A stretch of 64,000 bases of DNA from Patagioenas fasciata (lineage: Eukaryota > Chordata > Aves > Columbiformes > Columbidae). The stretch spans positions 32,794,867-32,858,866 of the forward strand of contig NC_092525.1 in the NCBI RefSeq assembly GCF_037038585.1, given 5' to 3'. A model generated the notes under the pieces. It saw nothing but the letters and a program-made list of their open reading frames with translations. It did not search any database and had not been told where the DNA came from. Position numbers and translations under genes: made by a program. Shown here piece after piece: positions 39,701 through 49,090 of the stretch (the first letter of the stretch is position 1; every line of letters starts with the position of its first letter).

Positions 39701-42700
39701 CTTACAAACAAAATACAAAACCGTCAGTTGCAAACCAGTGCCTTTGTCATCACCCGAGCACCTCTTAACTGAAATAAAGTTCATATTTTTTCCCAGTAGT
39801 GGATTATTTGTTCCATCAGCTGGAATTCAGACGCAAGTTAGATTAACATAATTAAATGGAGAAGCTCAATGTAGAATATGGTAGAAGACTGTGGAGAATT
39901 AAGATCACTTCCCTCCCTTCATAATATACACAACTCACAAGCATCTGCTTTCTCTATCCAACACCACAACAAACCTCCTTTCACACTGACACAGACCTTG
40001 GGTCAGGGTTACAGGCTGTCATGCTGCAGTACAGACTCTGTATGTAGGTCACAGTCAAACATAAGAATTTTCTCCACTCTAGCACAAGCCAAAATCCACC
40101 CACATCACCTAAGTTGCAGTAGTTCACCAACTACATTAGGATGTTGGTATTTTATAGCTGAACTGATGTCACTTCACGACATCTTTATATCTTGTAATGA
40201 AGTCTGGCAAAAGAACCAATTTCTTCCTCAACACTGGAACTCCTATGTGAGAGTTCTGGTTAAATAACTACTCCAAGTCAAAGCAGTAAAACAGTGTCAT
40301 AGATCTGCATAGGATGCATGATCCCCTGTGTTCCTGTAGCAGACAACTTGCACTTCACGGGCATCCTAGTGACCAAAACTGCTTCCGGGTACCAACAGTA
40401 ATCTTTGGGTCACACAAAGGAAGCCTGGCAAGTCAAGACTCACAGAAAAGGTTAACATAGAGAACGAAAACACAGTGAACACAAGAAGAATAAAACCATA
40501 ACCACTCAAAGACTTGTCCACTCTGACAGGAGGGAGTACTTTATTCATTTCAAAATCTTCAAGTGTAAACCATTTACTTTGCAGAAGGATAACAGGACAA
40601 TATGCTCACTTGAAGTTCTAAGAAGCTTTACGGTTTAAATAGTAATTCTGTGTGCATATCAATTAATTAAAATAGCTCTGGTGATGAAAATAAGTATATT
40701 ATTTCCTGTTTGTACCTGTTCCTTTGTTAGCACCAGGTAGCCATTGTAACTTACTTTCTTACATCTATCAACAAGAATTCTGCAAATGGTATAGAGCTGA
40801 CTGTATCACTTTTACACAGATGTTCTTCGCATGCCTGAATACACTCCAACAAATTAATATCTCCTGCTGATTTTTTCCTTTAATGATTATAGGTACATTC
40901 TAAAAAATTAAAGAGGATATTTCTGAAAGAAAAAACTTTGGACAGGGAATTCACACTGTACCTTTCCATATTCTGAACACACAATAAAGACTCAACAGCA
41001 AAGCTGAAAAAAAAGCTTTTCAAAATACTAATTGCATAGCACCACACAGCATCAACTTAAACTGCAAAAAGTTACTCTTTCTAGAAATGGCTGAGGCTTC
41101 TAATTGAAGCATCTAACATTCTTCTCTGGTGTGACTGAATGATCTACCACCTAATCCTGTGGAATACCCTCAAGACTGCCTACATAAAGATGCAGGCCAG
41201 TAAAAAGAGTAAAGTAGTCAAAATAATCTGTTTCACAGAAATGAAGGTTAGATGATCCCATGGTCAACCTCAGACCCAGGGTATTTTTTTTTAAATACAG
41301 TATATCTAATCAAAAGACACTGACATCCTGAAAACTGAAATATCTGACCTGAAAACATCCAATAATTTCCCTTAGTTTTACCTGCTCCCTATTATCTACA
41401 GACCCTGAGGTGGCACAAAAGTAATTAGCTTAAGACTTGAAGAGGTGAATCAAATTACTCAACAAGGAAGAACACAACATACTGTCGAGATTCCTGCCAC
41501 TGCAATCCCATTCTGTTACAGTGCAGTAAGTAGTGACCAGTGTTGTCCATATGCCAGAAGTTCACTAGTGGGGAAAAAAAACATTCACATGCAAATGAAC
41601 TCTTCTAAAAAATAGTTTGAAGCATAGTTTTGAAATAAATTCTTAATCTAAAATTTTTAGTATGAACGCAAATACTAAAATAAGTTCTACAATCACAGGA
41701 TAACTTCTGACACCCACTTCTGCTCAATACTCTTGCTACTTATCCATAGTTCATGTCATCTAATGTTAACAGATTTGCTGTAGAGCTATGACAGTTCCTA
41801 AATCCTCAAATCACTAACTTTAGGGTATCACCACCTCCTCCCTTACAGTGAACAGCTTACTCACCCTTTTCAGACTCTCTGCACTGATTTTACCTATGTT
41901 ATAACACACTCATGTTCGAAAAAGTTTAACAGGGGATGCAAAAGGTACAAAGAAGTGAAAAGGGATGATCACTTGCATAATTTTCTACTACAATAAACTG
42001 GAGGTAGTAACTGAAACTTAAAAATAACAAGCTAAAAAATTAATTGGATCCTTTTCCACAGAACAGATACTTAAATCCTGGAACTACTCTGTGACATGAA
42101 GTTACTAGAAACTTACACAGATTTAAGAAAGAAATTGGATAAATCCACTAACAAATTTCAAAGAGGTTGAACACAATGACTAGGTCTCTGGTTCAGAAAG
42201 TCTCAAGCTGCAAACCAGTGAAGGCCTATAAAGATACCAACAGAGTACTTATACTGCTGCTTCCACATCTCCAAACAGTGACCTACAGGATATTGGTGAG
42301 GTAGGACAGACATGTCTTCGACCTGACCTAATGAAGGTGATCTTACGATCTCCTTCCAACTATTTCATTAACTGTTCCAGATTGCCAAGCAGTTAACCTA
42401 TCATTCCAGCCACTAGCCTCCTGGTTCAGTCATTTTGTCAGCTACAAACTTTACTGAAGATTTATAGATTTTACACTTCATGCCCTGAGCTTGACAAAGA
42501 TACTGTAGTCAAACAATAACTGCAATATTTCTTCAGGCATTAACCTTTTCTTTACTTCAAAAGTCTGTTTTCAAAGTAAGCTTTATCCTAAAAAGGGGGA
42601 AAACATACAAAAAGCCAGTAAATATTCATTCAGGTGAACTAAAACAGAAAATATTTCAGTTTCTGAATGTAGCAGCTGAATAATAATCACTTGCACAGCT

Positions 42701-45700
42701 TTAACTACTACAGTCTCAAGATAAATAACTTATTAGTTGGCAAACCTCACAATCACAGACAACAAAATTCATTCATACTGGCCTCTTTCAAACTTCTGAT
42801 TCTTTTTCTACTAACTAAAGCAAGACAGGACAGAGAACATTAAAAAAGCTGCATCCACCTGTAGCCTGCTCCCCATTCACTGCTCATAGAACAGTTTGAG
42901 TTGGAAGGGATCTTCAAAGCTCATCCAGTTCGACAATCCTGCAGTGAGCAGGGACATCTTCACCCAGATCAGGTTGCTCAGAGCCCCATCCAGCCTGGCC
43001 TTGCATGTCTCCAGGGATGGGATATCTACCATCTCTCTGGGCAACCTGGGCCAGTGTTTTACCACCCTCATTGTAGAAAATTCTTTCCTCATATCTAGTC
43101 TGAATCTCCTCTCCTTTAGTTTAAAACCGTCACCCCTTGCCATGTTGTAACATGCCCTGCTAAAAAGTTTGTCCCCATCTTTGTTACAGGCCCCTTTTAA
43201 GTATTGAAAGGCCACAATAAGGTCTCCCCGGAGCCTACTCCAGGCTGAACACCCCAACTCTCTCAGCCTGTCCTCACAGCAGAGCTGTTCCAGCCCTCTG
43301 ATCATCATGTTGGCCTCCTCTGGACTCTCTCCAACAGGTCCTTGTCTTTCCTGTACTGAGTGCTCCAGAGCCAGACACAAGACTCCAGGTAGGGTCTCAC
43401 CAGAGCAGAGGGGCAGAATCACCTCCCTCGACCTGCTGGCCACGCTCCTTTTGACGCAACCCAGGGTATGACTGGCCTGGGCTGCAAGCACACATTGCTG
43501 GCTCACGACCTGTCTTTGATCCACCAGTACCCCCAAGTCCTTCTCGGTAGGGCTGCTCTCAATCCCTTCATCCCCAGGCCTGTTTTGATACCGGGTGTTG
43601 CGCGTTGTCTTAGCTCTGGCTGTCACCATTGGTGGAGATACCTGTGGAGTTGCCTGTCTATGTTAACTATTCCAACTAAATCTGAAATTCTTTCCCATGT
43701 TAAGAGAACACAGGCTTAAGCACTAAAGAAAAAACACCAGGAATTGTACTGCCACGTCCCAAACTGCGTAGTACTTCAGCTTCATTCAAGTTTAAATAGT
43801 AACTGTTTATCAAAGAAACCTTCAAAGAAACATTGTATTTGTGTATCCATGAACACTACAGTGTGAAAAACAGTAGACAAAAATAAGTGGTTCATATTTG
43901 CTCCTGAAGTTTAAAAATGAAAGAGTAAATATCTGAAGTGATGAAGGTACTGACAAAGTATCTGAAACAAAGAGTTTGTTGAAGGAAAAAAATCAGGATT
44001 TGGTATCTGCAGCTTCTTGAGTAAATACAGTACGGACAAATAAGCTGTTGAACTGAAGTACCTAAATAGAACAGCAAAGAATAATCTCACTTTTCATTTC
44101 TAGATTATACTTAAAGCCTCCTGGGGCAGGGGAGAAGGCAGAAAAAGTTTTCAAAGGGGAAAAAATATATTACCTCCAAAATAAAAAAGAATGGGACACT
44201 AAAAGACAAATTCAATTCACAAATTAAAATGTTATTATGTAGGCATTCCTTCAGATTAAAAAAAAAAAAAAAAAAAAAAAAGGTGATATCTAGTGGAGAC
44301 ACCATTTAAAATAGCTGCAAAATAAAGCAAAATCCAGTTTTCCTTAGGAAGATAAATACGAAGTTAATCATGTACTAGGTAAGACTTGAAATCCCTTGGT
44401 GCAAAGGACTCAATTTAAAATAAAATGCTTGAGATCAGAGAACACTGAAATCATATTCGCAGCACAAAAAAATAAATCATTTTCAATACGTTCTCTATGT
44501 GGAACATATGAAAAAGCTAGAAAGATGACACAGAGATCGTGCAGTAATAAATAATAAATGAAAAAAACCCTTCAGTAAAATAAAAATAACCTTTAAACAA
44601 CAGAGAAACAGAAGTAACAGCTTCAAACAACCTAAATATCCCTATATTTTAAACTCTTAACCCATAATGACTACAAGCTTAAGGATTCATTATGCGAGAG
44701 TAAGCAACACTTTTCCAGACACATTACATTTTTCACAACACCATGCCTGCTGTAAGATCACAACCTTGTCATTAGATACAGAAGTTTTAACACAGACTTC
44801 CACGCAAAACGAGGAAACAATCCAACAAAGCAGACAAATTTTAGAAATAGCAGCAAAAGCCATTTCCCCTTCCAGATTAAAAGGACAATAGTTGAAGTAA
44901 ACAAAATATTAACATGAATAGTTAATATTTCTGTAAATAATCCTCTTAATATTATTAACATAATTTATTCTACAGGCCATGTCACCTCTGTCTCAAACCA
45001 AGTCACCAACAAGGGATAATGATGGAACTACAGTGGCCACTAGCCATCCAATGAAAAGTGCTTCACGCTGGCTAAAAGTTTCCAACAGGAAGAACCTTGC
45101 CAAGAACTCAAGTGAAAACTGGGGAAAGATTAAAACCCTCAACATCCATCCTCTGTTGCCATCTGCTGGACCCCTACAAAACAGCCTTTAGCCCACCGTG
45201 CAGAATCGGGGTAAGACAAAGATCTATTCACACCTTACTAGTGTACATACAGTGCATAAACATTAATGTTAAATGTTTCAAGCTGCATACATTATAATTA
45301 AACTTATTAAATAAGTATGAATAATAGATAGCTTAATTATCACAACAAAAATTATTATTTCAGAGGTACGTGAAAGGAAAATCTCATTTGTAAAACATAC
45401 ATTTGATTGGTTACTTCTCACAGGATGAGCCTGGATTCACTTTAATACTACTGTCATCAAACCTCAGAAAAGCAGGTTCTGTTAATGGCTACAGTGAATG
45501 TTACAAGATATTTAAACTGCTACTTAAGAAGAACCTTATCTAATAAACATCTAAAGGACATTTAATTAGGAATCAATATAGAAGATCAAAAAACAGGGCC
45601 ATAGCTTAAATTTAATTATTTTACTATGAAGAAAGAGAAATGGAAAATAGCACCATTGGAAAAAAAAAAAAAAAAAAAGCTAAGACTCAAGGAACATATC

Positions 45701-47055
45701 ACAAAAATTATACTGAAATAAAAGATGTGCCTGTAATTCAGCCAGCAAGATTATCAGGAGATCCAAAAGCTAACAGTTCTTAGGTGACATCTGTAAATGA
45801 AGCTTCGGTACAGTTTATGGTAAAGTTCTTAGATTAACATCCTTTTAATACTTGCTTACATGCTGGCAATAGATGTCAAATCATTTCTTGAGTCTTACTG
45901 AACTCCAAATCTTCTTACAAAAATATGTGCATTCCTTTTTGTAGTATCTATGTAATATTTTTGATAATGTAAAAACAAGAGCCAGCCTTCGTTGTATCGC
46001 ATTTACTTCATATCCTTTCTATATTCCTTCCCAATCTCTTAAAAGTAACTGTATTTACAAAATAACAAAAATTAAAATCGAGCAGTTCCAGATTCTGTTT
46101 TTCCCATGTCTATGTAAGAGGGGGAAACATCCTCTTTCTTTTTGAAAGAAGTGGTAAGAATCAAATACAGCAGTCCATAAGAAAACAAAATACTGATTTA
46201 TGCAAAAAACATCATCATACGAAAAGTTTATGCTACCCCCAATCCTCACTCCTTGATCTCACAGTTTCGATTTGGAACGTGCAGGAGTTCATGTTGACAT
46301 GCCCAAGATGAAAATCGAGTCTCACTCCCAGCTAGTTATAACTGCTCCAGAAAACAACACGTGCAGTCAAACCGCGTTACGCACTTTTAATAACCCATTT
46401 GTTTTTTGCTTTTGCCAACACTGACTGTTCAGCCCCAACGCTTTTTACAGGTTAGACGTATTTATAGCTCATACCTGAGACTGACCCACTGGGCATGTTC
46501 ACACCACAATGCATGGGGGTATCTGGGAATCTCCAATCTCTGTCTTCAGCTGGAGAGGATGGGTCAGTGAGAATGACTTAGTGCTTGGCGAGAGCTGGAG
46601 GGGAGAGGCAGGGAGCCGCCACACGAGGCGGCTCTCTCTCCTGCCGGATCTCCAGGCTCCTGACACGACCCCCTCACGGAGCTCGCCCCGAGCTCCCCCC
46701 GGCTGTGCCCGCGCCGCCCCCGCCCGCCGCCTCCCGCTCGCCCCCCGCTCGCCCCGCGCCCCCGGGCGCCTCGCCCCACCGAGGGCCGGCCCCGCCCGCG
46801 CCGCCCGCCCGCCCCGCCGCCCCCCGGGAGGGCCCTCCTCCCGCGCAGCCCTCCCGCCGCCGGCCGCAGCTCCCCCGGCCCAGGAGAGGCGGCGAAGAGG
46901 AGGACGAGGACGCGGATGTGGATGAGGGGGGCTCCGTCCTGCGCGGAACAAAGCGGCTGCTGCCATTTTGAGACGCGGCCGGGCCCCACGGCGGCAGCGG
47001 TGGCCGGGCCCGACCCTTGCTCAGGGGGTGCGCCCTCACCTTCCCCGTAATCCAT
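20010..47055 (-). CDS. ZNF326: ZNF326 (ZIRD), 12 coding exons, complete reading frame
   Basis: Joined exons: 47040-47055, 39474-39600, 37032-37437, 34187-34385, 32388-32422, 31358-31445, 29963-30077, 28046-28193, 27624-27723, 26158-26288, 25267-25362, 20010-20237. The total is 1689 nt, 562 residues, with all phases matching. Residues 1-183 are Gly/Tyr/Ser/Arg-rich, ending in an RGRGRGRG run. Residues about 184-249 hold RGIKRKMM, an NLS-like stretch. Residues 291-329 are highly basic ([17 protein letters not shown]). Zinc finger 1 uses C334, C337, H350, H356; zinc finger 2 uses C427, C430, H444, H450. Both are of the AKAP95 type shared with AKAP8 and AKAP8L. The tail from 488 is acidic (Glu/Ala). 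Known role in mammals: with CCAR2 it forms the nuclear DBIRD complex, which binds Pol II mRNPs and promotes elongation and skipping of A/T-rich exons. Identification rests on extended residue-level similarity to the remembered human protein (582 aa). The N-terminus is about 27 residues shorter than human. Exons 5 and 6 are extra, and the tail is diverged. Confidence 0.96.
20058..20129 (-). repeat. 27-bp coding minisatellite (AEEAEEAEA) in ZNF326 exon 12
   Basis: Codons run [24 protein letters not shown]: 2.7 copies of a nine-residue unit built from GAA/GAG/GCN codons. It follows eight consecutive Glu codons. The other strand and frames of this purine-rich tract give only Ser/Ala or Lys/Arg runs, which are shadows. 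Confidence 0.9.
23653..23759. repeat. (AT)16 - T24 - spacer - A17 simple repeats
   Basis: A perfect AT dinucleotide run of 32 bp at 23653-23684, a T run to 23707, a 35-base spacer, then an A run at 23743-23759. The T and A runs are complementary and could pair as a hairpin. In ZNF326 intron 11. Confidence 0.95.
23941..23998 (+). other. G/T-rich tract with quadruplex potential
   Basis: Repeated GGGGTTTT/GGGTTT words resembling telomeric-type G/T repeats but irregular. It lies in intron 11, G-rich on the template strand of ZNF326. A comparable stretch occupies 29733-29830 in intron 7. Confidence 0.6.
25267..25362 (-). CDS. ZNF326: ZNF326 coding exon 11
   Basis: Acceptor GTTTCCTAG|GCC, donor GTGAAG|GTAAGA. 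A 96-nt phase 0-0 exon encoding [18 protein letters not shown] and [14 protein letters not shown], almost the same as human (which has RYERFVK). Separated from the last exon by the 5.0 kb intron 11, which contains an (AT)n/poly-T tract. Confidence 0.96.
25691..25768 (+). mobile_element. CR1 LINE 3' tail fragment
   Basis: About 78 bp matching the terminal part of CR1: GGGGTTGGACTAGACGACC, then CCCTTCCAGCCCAAACC and ATTCTATGATAT at the 3' end. Located in ZNF326 intron 10. No coding part remains. Confidence 0.85.
26158..26288 (-). CDS. ZNF326: ZNF326 coding exon 10 (zinc finger 2)
   Basis: Acceptor CTTGGCAG|GGGTT, donor AAACAA|GTAAGA. Encodes [13 protein letters not shown], then [20 protein letters not shown] and [10 protein letters not shown]: the second AKAP95-type finger (C427, C430, H444, H450). 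Intact and close to human. Confidence 0.97.
27624..27723 (-). CDS. ZNF326: ZNF326 coding exon 9 (linker between zinc fingers)
   Basis: Acceptor CTTTGTAG|GAGTGT, donor ATGGAAG|GTGAGT. Encodes [20 protein letters not shown] then [13 protein letters not shown], matching the human linker [10 protein letters not shown] and the QTNNQTE segment. Exits in phase 1. Confidence 0.96.
28046..28193 (-). CDS. ZNF326: ZNF326 coding exon 8 (zinc finger 1)
   Basis: Acceptor CTCTTAACAG|GATGG, donor CTTCAC|GTGAGA. Encodes [15 protein letters not shown] and a helix ending HLESAAH: a C-x2-C-x12-H-x5-H AKAP95-type zinc finger. Then [20 protein letters not shown] follows. All metal ligands are intact. Confidence 0.97.
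28735..29451 (+). mobile_element. solo LTR of an avian ERVL-type endogenous retrovirus
   Basis: A 717-bp element beginning TGTGCTGGTTTG and ending AAACCACAACA (TG...CA termini). It is flanked on both sides by the 5-bp direct repeat CTGTG (28730-28734 and 29452-29456), the duplication length usual for ERVL-class insertions. Near the 3' end it carries an ATTAAA signal with GTGTTTATCTCAACCC, a hallmark of this avian LTR family. A (TA)17 microsatellite lies at 29257-29290. No internal viral genes remain. It sits in ZNF326 intron 7 in antisense orientation to the gene. Family assignment is from memory of the consensus. Confidence 0.85.
29963..30077 (-). CDS. ZNF326: ZNF326 coding exon 7 (basic helix)
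   Basis: Acceptor GTATGTTAAG|AT, donor GGATACAG|GTTCGT. Encodes [11 protein letters not shown] then [17 protein letters not shown] and [10 protein letters not shown], nearly identical to human from EEEEK onward. The basic stretch is a probable nuclear localisation or nucleic-acid-contacting helix directly before zinc finger 1. The polypyrimidine tract is weak for a constitutive exon. Confidence 0.96.
30715..30742. repeat. (CA)14 microsatellite
   Basis: Perfect CA repeat in ZNF326 intron 6 (TG on the transcribed-sense minus strand). TG repeats in introns can bind CELF/TDP-43-type splicing factors. This one lies between cassette exon 6 and exon 7. Confidence 0.97.
31358..31445 (-). CDS. ZNF326: ZNF326 cassette exon 6 (88 nt)
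   Basis: Acceptor GACTTTATTAG|GAAATT, donor TTTGGAG|GTACGT. The peptide starts [16 protein letters not shown] and continues [13 protein letters not shown], acidic and aromatic. The split G joins AT of exon 7 to make Asp. The codons look under coding constraint. Like exon 5 it cannot be skipped singly without a frameshift. No equivalent is present in the human reference isoform I remember. Confidence 0.78.
32388..32422 (-). CDS. ZNF326: ZNF326 cassette exon 5 (35 nt)
   Basis: Flanked by a good acceptor (TATGTTTACAG) and donor (ATAGAG|GTAAAG). Read in the phase left by exon 4 it encodes [12 protein letters not shown] and ends at a codon border. The 35-nt length would shift the frame if included alone. 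It must be paired with exon 6 (35+88=123 nt). The human reference protein, as I recall it, passes directly from exon 4 sequence to exon 7 sequence. Real use of the exon is inferred from splice sites and frame only. Confidence 0.75.
34187..34385 (-). CDS. ZNF326: ZNF326 coding exon 4 (NLS-like region)
   Basis: Acceptor AACTTTTCAG|CATATG, donor TCACCTA|GTAAGT. Starts [17 protein letters not shown], then a short Ala run, [17 protein letters not shown] and a Lys/Pro-rich stretch ending in KKSP. It ends in phase 1 on an A. That A gives Asn with exon 5 (A+AC) and also Asn with exon 7 (A+AT), so either junction stays in frame. Reading past the donor would reach a stop after two codons. Confidence 0.97.
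37032..37437 (-). CDS. ZNF326: ZNF326 coding exon 3 (Gly/Tyr/Arg-rich domain)
   Basis: The largest exon (406 nt). Acceptor CTTTTCCAG|GTTTGG, donor CGAGGA|GTAAGT. Encodes [19 protein letters not shown], a run of GG-YGG-like segments, [31 protein letters not shown] and a terminal GRGRGRG. The conservation with human is nearly continuous. The low-complexity Gly/Tyr/Arg composition is typical of RNA-binding, condensate-forming nuclear proteins. This last point is inference from composition. Confidence 0.97.
39474..39600 (-). CDS. ZNF326: ZNF326 coding exon 2 (DYG/YGG region and poly-Gly tract)
   Basis: Acceptor TTTTTTTAG|AC and donor AACAG|GTAAAA. Encodes [12 protein letters not shown], then [12 protein letters not shown], then eleven consecutive glycines (residues 36-46). 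Human has a shorter run of about five glycines at this place. The tract is coded by mixed GGN codons ending in a GGT run, so it may vary in length. The exon enters in phase 1 and leaves in phase 2. Confidence 0.95.
42883..43605 (-). mobile_element. CR1 LINE, 5'-truncated 3' end copy
   Basis: Strong match to avian CR1. On the minus strand the sequence encodes the C-terminal part of the reverse-transcriptase [70 protein letters not shown]. The 3' end is the AACTGTTCTATGAG-type terminus at 42883. It lies in ZNF326 intron 1, same orientation as the gene. The frame stays open for about 250 codons, but internal deletions and substitutions show that it is a dead copy. Confidence 0.92.
44258..44281. 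repeat. A24 homopolymer
   Basis: Uninterrupted A run in ZNF326 intron 1. There is no recognisable retrotransposon body on its 5' side, so it is listed as a simple repeat. Confidence 0.95.
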
Positions 47056-47350
47056 GGCGGCGGCGGGCCCTGCTCCCCCAGACGGCTGGCAACGCGGCGG
47101 CAGCTCCGACTGCTCTCAATGGCGCCTTCCACCACAACGAGGCGAGGCGGGACCTGCGCGCAGCAGCGCGGCCACGGCGTGCGGCGATTGGCCCGGGCAC
47201 CGCGTCACGTGGGCAGGCCGGCCTGCAGGGAGACGCGGCCCGGGACTGGCGGAGGTGCCGCGAGAAGCACTGGCGCAGAGTGCCCGGATTGCGTCACGAG
47301 GCAGGCTGCGCGGCGGCCATGTCGGGTCTTGGCAGACGCCATTTTGCGTT
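46590..47350. promoter_or_regulatory. CpG island over ZNF326 exon 1 and promoter
   Basis: Abrupt change from AT-rich intron to very GC- and CpG-dense sequence, densest at about 46690-47060. It covers exon 1, the start of intron 1 and about 300 bases upstream. Upstream elements for the minus strand include an inverted CCAAT box (ATTGG at 47187-47191), a CACGTG E-box (47206-47211), a CRE-like TGCGTCAC near 47290 and a CCGGAA ETS core near 47383. GCCATTTTG elements, YY1-like, occur near 46958 and 47337. No TATA box is seen. This is typical of a housekeeping, broad-start promoter. The exact start site cannot be told from sequence. Confidence 0.85.
47040..47055 (-). CDS. ZNF326: ZNF326 coding exon 1 (start codon, MDYGE)
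   Basis: The ATG lies in a near-perfect Kozak context (GCCGCCATGG on the minus strand). Only 16 coding bases follow before a consensus donor (GAAG|GTGAGG). The exon ends in phase 1. Joining it to 39600 completes a GAC codon, giving MDYGED then [12 protein letters not shown]. Human ZNF326 starts with a similar MDFED but carries about 20 more residues before the first MDRDYG. An additional small exon in the 7.4 kb intron 1 is therefore possible, but I did not find one. Confidence 0.85.
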
Positions 47351-47824
47351 CTGGCGTCGGGCCCTGCTGTCGTTGGAGCTGCTCCGGAATTGGCAGTGGC
47401 GAAACAGCCACAGCTTTACCCTTCTCCACACACACGCCGGGGCCCTGGTGAAGTGGCCCCTGGGTGCACAAGTACCAAAATCTGCCTTTATGCAGAGCTA
47501 GCAGTGCCTGGCAGGAGCGAGGCCTGGGCAGCTTCTCTGCAGCTCCACAGCCCCGGGCATGAGGTCCCATTCTGTGGCCCTGCCAGCTCCCTGTGGAGGC
47601 TGCTGCTCTGTTGGGCAAACGAAATGGTTTTGCAAAATCCTTGTTTAAGTAATGCCACCGCTCTAATGCTCCATTTCAATCAACCTAAGGTGTATTAACA
47701 CCAGTTTATCTGTCAATCCCAAGACAAAGAACTTTAGTGTCTATACCTGAGGCTAACAGTAAACACAGGCTTGCATTTTAAGTTAGTTGCAAGATACCAC
47801 CTGCTCGTCTGTGCAGCCAAAGAT

Positions 47825-48527
47825 TTAAGGAAAAAAACACTTTGCCCCAGACAAATCATCATATAAAAAACCCCCGAAGTCCTGCGTGAAGATCAGATGC
47901 AGAGAAGTATTTCCTTCCTTACAGTTTAATGTTTTATACAACCCTGAAAGAAAGGGAGAAACAGAAAAAGAGAGGAAAAAAATTAAAAGACATGTGAAGG
48001 AGATAGCGATGAGCAGATCTGGTACAGAAAACCAAGGAACAGGCCTCTGAGGACAAGCTGTGGGTGAACTTTCAGGTCCTAAGTTTGATTTTGTTGAGGA
48101 AACGGGGCTTATTTCATCCGTGGGTGGCTGACAGGATGGCATCAAAAACTCAGGATATCTTCCTATCTGAAGAGTAATAAAAGCCCCATTGCAGAAAAGG
48201 AAGATTTGACTCAGCCAGGTCCGGAGTCTAGGTTTTGTATTAAAGAAAAAGCGAAGTCTGGCAGGGCAGTCACAGTTTCCCTCTCCAAGCTCTGGATGGC
48301 AGCAGCTGCGAACGTACTCGGGCTGCACAGGCAGAGCAGCTGAGCGCAGCTTTCCCTCAGGAGCTGCTCTGCCAGCTCCCAGCTCTCCCCAGTGTCACAG
48401 GAGAAACACATGCAGAGAACAGGGTTATTCCCCACCAAAGGGAATCTGTCCTTCGGCTTCACCACTGACTTCTCAGCCAAAGATAGGTTATGCTTGGGCA
48501 GAGCGGTGATTTCAAGGTCCAAATAGT
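47825..48527 (-). other. two overlapping long open frames upstream of ZNF326 promoter
   Basis: 48211-48527 is open for 105 codons after an acceptor-like TTTGTGTGCAG (starts YLDLEITALPKHNLSL). 47825-48328 is open for 167 codons in another frame and contains a hydrophobic segment (LLIAISFTCLLIFFLSFS) after a Ser/Pro-rich stretch. Moderate GC content raises chance frame length. No family is recognised. A decayed gene is conceivable but not supported. Confidence 0.15.
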
Positions 48528-49042
48528 CTGCACACAAACTTGTTTACACACCCATCCCTTTACACATACACCCTTGTGCGGACCAGACAAGTTTCTTGCA
48601 TTGAACATGAGATTCATACTATAGGCATTTTCCTATATGCTCAAAGCTGTGTGCCTCATGTTTGCAACATCACAGCCACTTTTCTGCAGCCTTTTTTGCA
48701 CTGCTGGGTGCAGCACTGCCCAACCTGATTGTAGTCTCGTGCTTGTGAGCAGCAGCACGGTGCAGCATCACGCTGTACCATGCATCACACCGCCCTGCAG
48801 ATGGGAGCAGACCAGCATGGGGCTGCACAGTCCAAGGGGCTCCTGCTGGAAGGCACCAACCTGCCAAGGGCCTTCCCGCCATTTCACCACAACACAAGTT
48901 GTGTCTTCTCAAGAAAAAAAGAAAAAAAAACATATTTGAAGGTTTTTCCCGTGCAAGAAAATCCATGGGCACAGCTCTACACATTCTTCTGTATGCAAAA
49001 TAAAAAATGTGAGGAGTTAAAAAATAGCATATATGTACAGAG

Positions 49043-49090
49043 AGTCCAAAGGCTGTCCTAGGTAACAGTCCAAAGGCTGTCCTAGGTAAC
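49043..49090. repeat. 24-bp perfect tandem duplication
   Basis: The unit AGTCCAAAGGCTGTCCTAGG plus TAAC occurs twice back to back with no mismatch (49043-49066, 49067-49090). The perfect identity suggests a recent event or a hypermutable site. Confidence 0.95.

Noticed and set aside
42300-42370. Possible very old CR1 tail (GATCTTACGATCTCCTTCC)
   Set aside because: Only a short partial resemblance to the CR1 3' end; below what can be supported by eye.
46499-47135. Minus-strand frames of 153-163 codons continuing past ZNF326 exon 1
   Set aside because: A consensus donor at 47039/47040 ends exon 1 after 16 coding bases, and the spliced frame matches ZNF326. Reading through is intron translation.
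47054-47698. 214-codon plus-strand frame starting in the CpG island
   Set aside because: GC-rich islands contain few stop codons. Several frames on both strands are long here, the composition is Ala/Gly/Pro/Arg-rich, and it overlaps the ZNF326 promoter and exon 1. No splice or homology support.
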